From: Metopolophium dirhodum
Lineage: Eukaryota > Arthropoda > Insecta > Hemiptera > Aphididae
Length of the DNA: 64,000 bases
Assembly (NCBI RefSeq): GCF_019925205.1
Contig: NC_083560.1
Span: forward strand, 50,204,270 to 50,268,269
Direction of reading: 5' to 3'
Both the position numbers and the translations under genes were made by a program. The notes beneath the pieces are model-generated. The model saw nothing but the letters and a program-made list of their open reading frames with translations. It was not told where the DNA came from and made no database searches. Shown here piece by piece: positions 1-10,264 of the stretch (positions are counted from its first letter, which is position 1; every line of letters begins with the position of its first letter).

Positions 1-1283
1 AAGTTAATCTAGTTGGTACTTAGGGGGGTCAAAAGTAAAAAATGCCAAGTAGTTTTCAAAAGCGCCATGAAAAACCAAAGGAAAATTAAGGAAAAACGGG
101 AATTTTTATGCAAAATCTGTTTTCGAGAAAATCGATTTTGGTTTAACTCTATAACAAATTAACGTATATACATGACATTTTCACTGGTTGTTTATATTTG
201 CATTTTCAATATACACGATAAAATTTTAAAATTTTTTTGATTTGTTTTGAACTGTTTAGGAACATTTTAAGTTTCCAATTTTATTAGTATTTTTTTCTAT
301 GGATGTCAATAAAACCTTATTTGTTGGGTAAAAAAGCTTGAAAATTTAATAGGAGGCTCCTACTATACAATGATATTTGAAAAACATTAAAAATCCTTGG
401 TCACAGTTTTTATGTATAAGCATTTAAAGTTCAAATCTTGACTAAGTACTGAAAAACCACAAAAATTAGCACATTATTTTGAGTTGAGAATTCATAAAAA
501 CTTTTTTTTCAAACCAAGATTTGAAATTGTAATACAAGATTATCCATAAGTTTGTCTACCTTTATCAAAAAAAAAATGTCTACAAGAAAGTTAAATTAAA
601 TTTTTATTTTTATCATATTTTTAAAACATTGGATATTCACTTGATTTCTCGTGTAACAATTTTGTTATTTTGTTGTAATTAAAAAACGTATGACTGTAGA
701 TACTTGAAAATTTTACTGAATGTTTATATTAGCATTTTCTATACACTATAAAATTTTGAAAATAATTTGACTCTTTTTGAGCTGTTTACGGAGATTGTCA
801 GTTTCAAATTTTTTTAGTTTTTTTACTATTAATATCAATAAAATTGTATTTGTTGAGTAAAAAAGCGTGAAAATTTAATATAAAGCTCCTGATATATCGT
901 TCTAATAGCACTTGAATAATATTAAAAATACATAGGCACAATTTTTTTTATAAGCATTTAAAATTCAATTTTGACAAAATTTATCAAATTTAAAATTTAA
1001 TAATTATTTTGTAGTTAAAAATTTATAAAATGTTCAACTTTTATAGCTAAGGATTGAAAATTGAAAACAAGGCCCCATGTAAATAGGTTATATATAAATT
1101 ACTTTATTCACAATAATATCATCAAATATACTTGGTAATATCATAGGCTGACTGACCGTTTTCACTCAGAATCGTTTTTCTTATACAATGATATTATATC
1201 ATTGAATTCAAATTTAACACCATCCATTACAGTGACCCACTTTTAACCTACTGTATAGCAGAGCGACATCCATTTATTATAAA
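1..1283 (+). repeat. Dispersed repeat R1, copy 1 (forward, internally duplicated)
   Basis: This AT-rich non-coding repeat recurs near 12.3, 13.9-15.3, 18.3, 22.7-24.1, 37.8-38.9, 42.4 and 51.5-52.7 kb. Forward landmarks, in order, are a 'ctagttggtact..ggtcaaaa' block, 'cgggaattttt', 'atgacattttcactg', and a 3' end reading 'cagcagagcgacatcc'. Within this copy a block of about 600 bp occurs twice in tandem: the 'tttatattagcattttctatacac' to 'aagcttgaaaatttaata' stretch at about 180-420 matches about 715-960. No protein is encoded. I infer a non-autonomous transposable element. Confidence 0.75.
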
Positions 1284-1301
1284 TTTATTTTGATTGTTTA
1301 G

Positions 1302-2341
1302 GTTCCCTAAAGATCAATCAAGGCGATCTTTGTGGCTTACAGCTTGTGGTTTAACTGAAGAAGATTACAAGCCTTCTAGAAAACTATGTTCACAACATTT
1401 CAAACGAGATTGTTATAAGACTGGGACTCGTTTGAATATTTTAAAACCAAATTCAGTTCCCACAAAGCTTAACAAACATGCAAAAGAATTTTTTGAATCG
1501 ACGTATGTTAAAGTTTATTATGATATTTAAGTAAATATTTTAAAGTAAAATCAATAGATATAGGTGCATTCATAAGATGCCTGAGATTTCCTCTCGCAAG
1601 GTGCCTGAGTTACTGACTTCCCAAATTGACGAGCAGACTGTTTCAACTGTGAAATTGGAACCTGCTTCAACTGTGAAATTGGAACCGGTTTCAACTGTGA
1701 AATTGGAACCTGTTTCAATTGTGAAATTGGAACCTGTTTCGGACTGTGAGATGGAAACTTCTCCAATTGATGGTAGGTAGTGAACAAATTGACATATTAT
1801 CAAAGTCAATGGTACTTAAAAATATACATATACCTAGGCTTTTCTCTGTTTTTATTGATATTTAATTTTAAAGTAGATAACTATGTAATATATTCATATA
1901 CTAATACTAGTTTAAAGCTAAATATCAATAAAAGCCTATGAGATGCTCTAGAATCTATATAATATTCTTTCCTTTAAGTTTGATATTAGGTGAACTCTCT
2001 ATAATATTAAAACTAATAACACAAAACTAATTATTATTTATAACTACCGCATACCATTACATAAGATTTAATATGGATTGGTTTTAGATACTTTTGAACA
2101 AAAGTCACATATATATTATGAAGGCGATGAAACTACGCCAGACTTAGCCACTTGGAGGGAAGCCAAACGTAATTTCACTAAAGCTAGATGTCAAGTAATT
2201 GAACAACGGAAAAAAATTAAATATTTAAATTTGAAAGTAAGCAGACTCCACAAAAGACTGTCATCTATGGCTAAATCATTAAATGATTTGAAAAAAAAAA
2301 AAATCTTCCAACTGAACAAGCTCAGGGTACTATTATGGTAA
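1302..2341 (+). CDS. THAP-domain protein with VKLEP repeat and coiled coil (5' end missing)
   Basis: Three exons join in phase: 1302-1502 (acceptor tgtttAG, donor GTATGT), 1564-1772 (acceptor atatAG, donor GTAGGT) and 2088-about 2341 (acceptor gttttAG). Exon 1 encodes the C-terminal two thirds of a THAP zinc finger: FPKDQ, the conserved W, KLCSQHF supplying the last Cys and His, and LKPNSVPT. The first two zinc Cys and the start codon should lie on an upstream exon that I cannot find; the space is filled by repeat R1. Exon 2 encodes four VKLEP units. Exon 3 is basic and heptad-like (EAKRNF..KKIKYLNLKVSRLHKRL), as found after the THAP domain in P-element/THAP9 transposases. A 12-A run near 2289 probably shifts the frame; the alternative frame reads NLPTEQAQGTIM and reaches a GTAAAT donor. 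It is either a domesticated THAP gene or a truncated P-type transposase. Confidence 0.7.
1641..1740 (+). repeat. 24-bp in-frame tandem repeat encoding STVKLEPV
   Basis: About four copies of a 24-nt unit lie inside the second THAP exon. They encode VKLEP separated by (A/V)S(T/I). Substitutions between units are few (gcttca/gtttca, actgtg/attgtg), which indicates recent expansion. Each unit has the pattern Val-Lys-x-Glu flanked by Pro. Confidence 0.9.
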
Positions 2342-2938
2342 ATTTAATTTTTAAATCTATATAATATGACCTAAGATGTACCCACCCTTCCCCCCCACCC
2401 TCATCACCAATTACAAATCAAGAAGCAACGTTTTATTACACTCGTCGAGCATGTTTACAATCATTGTCCATTGATAAGATATAAGACTAGTAGCAGCTTG
2501 CAACTCTCAAGTCTCAATAGCAATAGGTAGTATAGTGTAATGCGCAAGTGCACACTCTAAAATTTGAAATTCTGTATCCAAATTCTGACAGTTATTCTAA
2601 AAAGTTGTTTATGAATGTATTATGATCTGAGATTTGAACTCACAATTAAAATTTAAAGTTCAAGTGAAAGTTTATCAATTTAACATAGATCAACTATGTT
2701 GTTTTATTATGCAAGTCCTCAACTTTCACAGTGCCATGCTTAATATTACACAAGTTGGTTATTGAAATGTTAATAAAAATTAAACATAATATATTAGCCT
2801 GTATATAGTATATTATACAAAATGTCAATGTAATATTGCTATTGTCTTGATCCTTGCAATAGCTTGCAACGGCGCTGCATCTAAGCATAAAATCTATACC
2901 TAATAACACAATAACTTATATTTATATTTCAACATTTA
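2342..2938. other. Spacer between the two THAP genes, no gene seen
   Basis: This stretch carries a C-run (ccctccccccacc-type) near 2385 and otherwise AT-rich sequence without a supported ORF or repeat. It may contain a degraded upstream exon of the second THAP gene, but I could not find the expected CX2-4C half of a THAP finger. Confidence 0.4.
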
Positions 2939-3464
2939 ATGTTTACTTTCCCAAATGACTTATCTTGGCTAAAACGTTGTGGATATACTGAAGAAGAATT
3001 TTTACCGTATAGTAAACTTTGTTCCCTACATTTCGATGAAAATTTTTATAAAACCACTGAATTAGGAACGATATTTAAAAACAATGCCATTTCAACAAAA
3101 TTTAAAAACATTTATAAATTCAATTTTGGTAAGAAGAGTTAACCCTTTATAGGGCAGAACAAAAAAAATCACCAGATTGTTCTAATAATTGGTATACATG
3201 CAGTATGGAGTACTTTAATTTTGGGGAAAATATTGGAAAATTTTTAATTTGTTTTGCATGGTTGGTAAAGTGGTGGGAAAATAGTTTCCCTTTGCACCTT
3301 TACGACCATGGGATTTACTGAACGGGCAATGGTAATATATTTCCTACTTATGCGTTTACTTAGAAAAATATATAAGACTCATTCAGACTAATATAAATAT
3401 TATAAAAATAAAAAAAGTAAATAAATATGTTGTAAAACATTGAAAACACAACCCTTCAAATATT

Positions 3465-3902
3465 TTACAACATTTCTATAATGCACATCCCTAAGAAATT
3501 TATTTAAAACTCATAAATAATAATAAAAAAAAAAAAAACAATTGAACTTCTACTTACCTAGTTGATTTATAAATCACAATATTATTTTTTATTACTTAGT
3601 AAAATATTTTCATATTCTTATAAATATGTAATAAAACTAAAGTTGATAAAAAATTAATAATAATAATTATATATCTTGAGAATAAAAATCAACAACCTGA
3701 TACATTTCTAATAAAATAAAGTATAACTTATCTCATTTTAACAAAAAAATTCAAATAGTTTATAATATTTCTATAATGCTCATCCCAAAAAATGTATTTA
3801 TAATTCATAAATAATGATAAAAAAAAAAAAAACAATTGAACTTATACTTAGTTGGTTTACAAATCACAATATTGTTTGTTATTACTTAGTAAAATATTTA
3901 TA
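3465..3902. repeat. Direct duplication of about 145 bp inside the piggyBac element
   Basis: The segment about 3465-3608 (from 'tttctataatgcacatccc' to 'ttattacttagtaaaatatt') is repeated with a few per cent divergence at about 3759-3900. Both copies contain an A-run of similar position followed by 'caattgaactt'. About 150 bp of unrelated sequence separates them. This could be replication slippage or the fused subterminal regions of two elements. Confidence 0.75.
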
Positions 3903-3904
3903 AA

Positions 3905-4093
3905 TTAAATATTTTCAATAGGTAAGTCATCAATATTAACTTCATCTAAATATACAAGTAGTTGCTGTAGCTGAGTTGGTACATAATCCTTATCTTTCTC
4001 AGTGTCATCCATTTCCTCATCTGAGCTTGACATAATATCTTCTAACAACTCCAAATCACTATGTATATCTGACAAAATAAAATTATCTATCAA
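3905..4093 (-). pseudogene. Acidic N-terminal remnant of a piggyBac-like transposase
   Basis: A 62-residue ORF encodes an acidic segment (LELLEDIMSSSDEEMDD) followed by DKDYVPTQLQQLL. PiggyBac transposases commonly start with an acidic, low-complexity region before the catalytic DDD domain. Its place inside a TTAA-flanked element supports the assignment; no catalytic domain follows. It could also be a chance ORF, since the composition alone is not diagnostic. Confidence 0.35.
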
Positions 4094-4408
4094 TATATTT
4101 TACCAATAACTATAATAATTAAAATATAAATTATAATATAAATTCATGACACAGAAAATACATTTTAAATAAACCAACAACAAAATAAGATAACACAGAA
4201 AAACGCGCTAAAATGTTATCTTTAAATTAATACCACCATAGACTTTGTAAGTTAAGCTGTTTATTTATTAAAACATTAAAACAAAGAACAACAAATGTAA
4301 ACATTGCCAGCTTTATACATGCGACTTCAACATTCGTCACAACTCACAACTGTAGTATAAAGACGGCTATCTATATAGTTGTTGTATATAATATCTATGG
4401 ACGTTATC

Positions 4409-5006
4409 GATTTATTCTTAGATCATATACAATGGCTGGAGCTATGTGTGTATTTCTCTTATACCGAGCTGTGTCCAACATAACTCCCATCACCCATTAC
4501 ATTTCAAGGAACAACGAGTTATTGCGCATGCGTTGCGCCAACAACCACTATAAAATATCTAATAAGTGGGGGGTTATGTTGGACACAGAAAATGATTAAA
4601 GTAGCTCCAGAGAATAAAGTGAAGGAGCACCTTTTGAGTTTAACATGGGTTCTTATGGGGCACAGATATGCAACACCTGTTGGAATATCGGTATTGTTGG
4701 TAGAAAGGTAATTCCCATTATTCTTTGTTTCTTGCGAGACTGATATTGCGAATAGAGGTAATTAGCTTTATCCTAACAAACTAAGTAAGTACTTTGTAAG
4801 TAAAATTGCAACTTGCAAATACATGTAACAATGCATGCAAATCAGTGTAACCAGACAGAAAGAATTTTACATTTTTGTTATGTACATGGATCTACTGATA
4901 TTCCAACAAATTAAACAGATTTTTGAGTGCTCCTTCTGGATATTATTATTATTATTCTGTGGTAGCTCCATCCATTGTATAATAATATGATCTAAGGATT
5001 TATTTC
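4409..5006. mobile_element. Nested inverted-repeat (foldback) element inside the piggyBac element
   Basis: The left arm at 4409-4443 (gattta..cttagatcat..atacaatggctggagct) is matched in reverse complement at 4963-5006 (agctccatccattgtata..atgatctaagg). The arms are about 35-40 bp with one small gap. A second inverted pair, 'ctgtgtccaacataactccc' at 4469-4488 and its complement at 4570-4588, lies inside and gives a hairpin with an 81-nt loop. I could not define a target duplication, so the family is unknown. Confidence 0.55.
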
Positions 5007-5236
5007 TCTTATTTGAAATGTTATCAAATACATATAATTGATACTGTCGTATACAGAAAAAAATAACATTTTTTTTTCAAACAAGTGGGAAAAATATTAC
5101 CTGTGACCACACGGCTAGAATTTTTTTGTCTTGGGTGGGAAATATATATCCCCTTGCCCTATAAAGGCCCTATAAAGGGTTAAGAATAATTCAAATTTTC
5201 TTAACAATAGATTAATATAAAATTATTTTATTTTAG

Positions 5237-5600
5237 CAGTTCAATGTGAGGATTCTAGTTCGAAGATGGCGATGAACGTGTCTGTTGAGAACATTCTAGG
5301 TATACCAATTAATTATTTGTATTACTATTATTAATATAGCACACGTTTTCTTTTATATATTATATTAATTTTCTTTTTTAATTTAAGAAACACCAAAATG
5401 TCAAAAGAGGTATTGTTATATTGATGACATAAAAACTCTTGATTTGAGTACACCTCAACGCTAAACATGCAAGAAAAACATTATGATGTGGCATTAAAAT
5501 CTTGAAACATAGAAGAAAAATTAGTCAAATTCAACGTCTATTTTCCATTATCTGGAAAAAACAAAATTTAATCAGTGAAGCAGTCCTTGGTACAATTTTG
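5237..5600 (+). other. Exons 2 and 3 of the decayed THAP/P-element gene
   Basis: Exon 5237-5299 encodes VQCEDSSSKMAMNVSVENIL and exon 5388 onward ETPKCQKRYCYIDDIKTLD. The single-nucleotide overhangs at 3128, 5299 and at the acceptors fit, so the intron boundaries were once functional. Exon 3 hits a TAA at about 5463 directly after DLSTPQR. The following bases still resemble a lysine-rich coiled coil in shifted frames. Confidence 0.65.
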
Positions 5601-6610
5601 GTTAGCAAATTGTTTTCATTATATATAGTGTGTGATATATTGTGATATATTGTGGGTTTTCGTGTATTTAATAGGATAAAATATGTTTGACTATAATGTT
5701 TATGCTGTATTCTAGTGATTCTTTTTACAGTAAAGACTTATCATCTCTACAAGTATTCAGGTTTCTGAAGATTCAATTATATTTTTAAAACTTTTACTTT
5801 TTTTAATGACTTCATCATACATTTTTAATTTCATATTATTCCAAATCAGAACGATGAAAAATAATAAAAAAAACTCACAATTGTTTGAAAGAATTACTCT
5901 GCTTATAAATAAAAAGTTTTAATTATTATATAATTAGGTATATTATTATTGTATGCACAGCTGTATTACTAAAACACTAAATGCATTATATAATAATCGG
6001 TAAAAATGCAAAACATATATTTGAGACAAAATCTTTTAATATGTATAAACATTTAACAAAGTTGGTAAATTGTGTGTTTATATTAAAAATTAATGTTTGG
6101 CACCATGGTTTTTGTTGGTGCTTAAAATGTATATGTTACCGTCAATGATGTAAATTAGTTAATAATGTAAAATAAATGCCTAGCCAATATCATAATTTTC
6201 TAACATTAGTCGATATTGTAAATTCCTAGGCTGACAACATAGACAATGTTGTAAAATTCATATATTTTGTTAACATATTTACAACTATGACCTAGGATAT
6301 TACCTTAATGTCTAATACTGATAGACAATGTTTATAATTTTATTTATCAAAATATTTAAATTGGGTCAGAAATTTAATAACCTATAGAAGATAAATAATA
6401 CATAACATTACATAAATAAAATAAATTTAATCGTTTATTTTCATAATTTATGGACAATTTTGGAGGTAGGTACAATAGGTACATACTAGATACATGTTAT
6501 GCAATGTGCTAGTAGGCAAGCACGTGTACAAATATTATAATTTAATTAATTATTATATCTAATAAGTTATTGTGATTTATAGTGTGTAAAATAAAGATGA
6601 CAGATGTATA

Positions 6611-8193
6611 CTATAAACCAGGGGTCGGCAACCTTTTTACCTACACGGGCCATAATTTGTTTCAGTTTTAATGGAGGGCCGCATACAAAATTAAAATATT
6701 AAAAAATATAATTTTAACAAATAATACTAATATATTTACAGATAGCAACAAACATATTATTATGAATTTAACATTGCAGTTGTGCTTATTAACTAATTTT
6801 TAATTAAATACATTAGTAGAGACAATTTAAAAGTTTAAAAATAATTATTAATTAATTCTTGAATGCAATTTAGTATACAAATATTAAGTTACTAGTGTGA
6901 TTTTTGAGGTTGAATTTTTCCCGCCAATTCATTTATATCCGCTTTTAAATTGGATGTTAATATCCTTAAAACAGCGTTCAAGTGTTCATCGTTTAACCGT
7001 GAACAATATTTATTTTTTTCGGAATTTAAGTATTGAGAATGTCTGCTCACAAATATATGTGCTACCAAAAGCAGTAATCATTTTTTTAGCAAAACTTTTA
7101 ATGCCTTTAAAATCTATTTCAGAAAGACTTGAATAAAATATTTTTAGGTCATTACTTTCTTTAAAAGCATTTTTAAGAATATCGTTGTTTTGCAATTCTA
7201 TGACTTCCATCTGTAAATTAGATTCAACATCGTCAATGTCGACAGAAAAAGGGTTTTGAAACAATTTGATTTTATTCTCTTGTACGTAAAAATCAGAAAA
7301 TCGTATTGAAAATTCATTTTGTAGGTTTTCTATTATATTTAAAAAATTAATTTTTGTAGTTTCCCAATTTAAAGTTGATTTGGTTGATTCTAATACAGTT
7401 TTACAGCATACAAAATGATCCAAGTGCTTTTCATTAATATGTTTGTGTAATAATTTTAATTTCACTTTAAATGATTTTATATTTGAATACATATCTGACA
7501 ACAATTTGTCTTTACCTTGCAGTTTTGTATTCAGCTCATTTAATAAAGTTGTTATATCAGTTAAAAATGCCAGATTAAGAACCCACTTTTCATTTGATAA
7601 TTCTGGTACAATTTTTCCTTTTTCTGACATAAAAATATTTATTTCATTTCGTAAAATAAAAAACCGTTTCAAAACCACACCTCTACTCAACCACCTTACT
7701 TCGGAAAAATATATTACATCCCCATATTCAGCATCGCATTCTTCCAAAAATATTTTGAATTGACGATGTGCCAAAGCATTTTTGCGTATGTAGTTAACCG
7801 TCGATACTACAATATTCATTACATCTTTCCATGCTAAAACTTTGCAACATAATGCCTCTTGATGTATGATGCAATGAAATATCATAGGTGCTTCATGTCT
7901 TTCTTCCACCATTTTCGCATTTATTCTCCCAATTAATCCTTTATTAATTCCACTCATATTTCTACCACCGTCTGTAGTAACACTAACTAGTTTATTCCAA
8001 CTTAATCCAAGTTTTTTAAATGTTTTGTCAATTTCGATAAATAAGTCTTCTCCCGTTGTAGTTCCCTTCAAACTACATAATTCAGCTAATTCTTCAGAAA
8101 TATTGAAATTAAAATCAATTCCCCATGAATTATATTTGGAGGGCCTCAGCAAAAAGTTTCGAGGGCCGCGGGTTGCCGGTGCCTGCTATAAAC
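6611..8193 (-). mobile_element. hAT transposon with perfect 8-bp target duplication
   Basis: The direct repeat ctataaac occurs at 6611-6618 and 8186-8193. The element between (6619-8185, 1567 bp) has imperfect terminal inverted repeats: CAGGGGTCGGCAACC at the left and, read from the right end, CAGGCACCGGCAACC. Both subterminal regions carry GGGCCGC/GAGGGCC words, as in many hAT elements. It contains the C-terminal part of a hAT transposase on the minus strand; the N-terminal half, including the BED finger, is absent. This is therefore an internally deleted, non-autonomous copy. Confidence 0.92.
6894..8152 (-). pseudogene. hAT transposase (GTF2IRD2/ZBED-like), N-terminally truncated, one frameshift near the C-terminus
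   Basis: The main ORF covers 8152-7010 (380 residues). It contains the RNase H-like core features SVTTDGGRNMSG (a catalytic-Asp-type motif), FHCIIHQEALCCK (the CxxH-type motif of hAT insertion regions) and EVRWLSRGVVLKRFF, and ends in CEQTFSILKFRKK, the start of the hATC dimerisation motif. A one-base change in an A-run at about 7014-7020 stops the frame. In the next frame the conserved tail continues (CSRLNDEHLNAVLRI) to a stop near 6894. The family usually has 550-650 residues, so about the first third is missing. The ORF is otherwise open, so inactivation is fairly recent. Confidence 0.88.
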
Positions 8194-8970
8194 GGCTATA
8201 TTTTACTTAATATTTACCTAATGTAAGACCATCGAAATATTATATTAGGGCCGAAAAGTTTGTTTTTGTCAGTACTGATTATAAATAAATCCATACATTT
8301 ATTTCACAACCCAAAGCCATTATTAATTTGACAAACAAATATTTTTTTTAAATTTAATTTAAAATTATTTTATACATTACAAAGAAATATTTGAATGAAA
8401 AAAAAAGATAATATAGTTTATTTATCCCTTAAAATATAATAAAATATATAATAAAAAGCTCATGTTGAGATAAATGAGTTATTAAAATTTCTTAATTATA
8501 AAATTTAGAAATAATATTTTTTAAACATTTATATATATAACTGTTTACAACTTATAATAAATGCCTAAAATTAGAGTTCACTTAGCAACCAGTTTGAATT
8601 AAATTTGAATTGATATAACATTTTTATCAATCATTTCTAAAAAAAACCCGGAATTACCGTCCTTACTTAAGAAATATATCTAAAAGCATCATTACCTGAG
8701 AATTATGAACATTAACATAATTTCCTAGTCAATATTGTATACTGTCTAATTTGTTTAGAAATATCATTATTGATTCAACATTAACAATAATTCCTTAATT
8801 TACGTCTTTGCCGGTAACACATACATTATTAAAAACCTTGACATGTTAAAATTTAATAGTTCTGTTACTTTTAATGTTACAATGTGTTTTGATATAATTT
8901 GATATAATAATAATCTAAACTGCAATTATTTTTTTATAGATAAATACTTCTCAGTCAACTAAGGATATGA
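8194..8970. other. AT-rich spacer within the P-element locus, nothing identified
   Basis: Between the hAT insertion and the next P-element coding block there is only AT-rich sequence with no supportable ORF. It might be a former intron of the transposase gene or a rotted coding region. Confidence 0.4.
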
Positions 8971-8974
8971 CAAA

Positions 8975-9700
8975 TAGAGTATTCACCTGCTATGCGAAGC
9001 TTTGCTGTTACTTTGCAATTTTATTCCGCAAAAGCATACACGTTTGTAAGGAAAACATTTAAAAATGTACTGGTTCATCCTAAACTTGTGGTATCCAGTT
9101 GTCAAAAGAGAGCCTGGGTTTACCAATGCAGCTTTAAAATATACGGTCGTATGTAAGCCAATCATCTTAACCAGTTGTATGCAATATTTGTATTTCTGAA
9201 ATGATAATAAGAAAACAAATTTCTTAAAATGGTTAATTCTATGGAAAAGTGGATTTAGGTACTATGCTAAGTAGTAAAGAATAAAGATGATAATCAAGAT
9301 AGTGACATGAAGCAACAAATAATATAGTTTACTTGGCTTTTGGAAAGTGCCTCTTGGATTTCAATGGATAAGAAAATCCATCGTTTTTTTGGAAGTGAAA
9401 AAGCTAATATTTTAACCAAGTGTTTTGAATTAATGAAATAAATAGATGTAATATGTCATTCAATCACATTTGATGGTGCTCCAAACAACTTATCGATATG
9501 CATTTCTTTGGGTGCAAACTTTGATTACATTTCTTCATCACAATCAAGCAACACAAGAACAAACAAATCCAATTTATATCTTTCGGAATACAGGCATATG
9601 TTAAAACTAGTTTGCAATACTTAAGGTGAGAAACAAGTTTTTCTAAATGGTAAAGAGGAAATAATTAGATGGAACCATATTGTTAAATTACAAGAACTAC
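8975..9700 (+). pseudogene. Central part of P-element-like transposase, multiply frameshifted
   Basis: Three frames carry recognisable pieces in the order of THAP9/P transposases. At about 8985-9075 the reading is AMRSFAVTLQFYSAKAYTFV. At about 9090-9150 it is WYPVVKREPGFTNAALK. At about 9335-9520 it is WISMDKKIHRFFG and VICHSITFDGAPNNLSICI, the latter matching the T-x-DGA catalytic-core signature. At about 9650-9765 it is KEEIIRWNHIVKLQELQ. Frameshifts and stops separate the blocks. Confidence 0.65.
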
Positions 9701-9766
9701 AAGAGACTTAATAGATTAAAAAGATAATAAATTTTAAACAAAATCATACAATATTATGAAAATGAG

Positions 9767-10264
9767 ATGAATGTGCACTCAGCTGCACAAACTTTAAGTA
9801 AAAATATATGCTGTAGCTTAACATTCTGTGAAGAGTTAAAACTATTATCAGGATCAAAAGCTACTGCAGAGTTTTGCAAAGTTTTAAACAATGGGTTTGG
9901 TTTAACTGATTACCATAACAATTTGGGAAAAGGACGTTATTTTTGTCCAATTAATGATGAAATGATAATTTATATTAAATATTTCTTATATTATTTTAAA
10001 GACTATATTGAAGGTCTGAAATATTATGATATTAATAGCCAACAGCAAGGTATACATAATATGAAAAGCCAACGCAAAACTGGATTTTTTGGCCTTATTA
10101 TGTTATGTCTTACTTATCATTTAAAATGTATTTATGAAGTGAAATCCTATGGGATGTCATACCTTCTATCTTATACAATTAGTCAATATCATTTTGAAGT
10201 ATTTTTCAGTGCAATGCGAAATCCTGATGGATTTTACAACAAACCTAATACAATAGAATTTTGA
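9767..10264 (+). pseudogene. C-terminal P-element/THAP9 transposase fragment (165-residue open stretch)
   Basis: The reading starts MNVHSAAQTLSKNICCSL, equivalent to the 'K(M/V)(N)VxLAAQTLS' block of THAP9 and Drosophila P transposase. It continues with LLSGSKATAEFCKVLNNGFG and the C-terminal GFFGLIMLCLTYH and LSYTISQYHFEVFFSAMRNPDGFYNKP motifs. The frame stops at 10262 where related proteins continue; SAYKQLLIQYEI follows immediately in frame after one TGA. Decayed similarity (VKYISGFKVCLKK) persists to about 10610. It is not expected to be functional. Confidence 0.8.

Larger units (their letters stand above)
3139..5183 (-). mobile_element. Non-autonomous piggyBac-family element in a THAP-gene intron
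   Basis: The element (3143-5179) is flanked by TTAA at 3139-3142 and 5180-5183. The ends are perfect 13-bp inverted repeats: CCCTTTATAGGGC at 3143-3155 and its reverse complement at 5167-5179. TTAA targets and C-rich short termini are the piggyBac hallmark. It lies 10 bp downstream of the splice donor at 3129 and 53 bp upstream of the acceptor at 5236, so the original intron was only about 70 bp. Only a short minus-strand acidic ORF (4093-3905) remains of a possible transposase. The interior holds a 145-bp direct duplication and a nested inverted-repeat element. Confidence 0.88.

Noticed and set aside
7443..7763. 106-codon plus-strand ORF
   Set aside because: It is antisense to the hAT transposase frame, which has clear family motifs; this is a shadow ORF.
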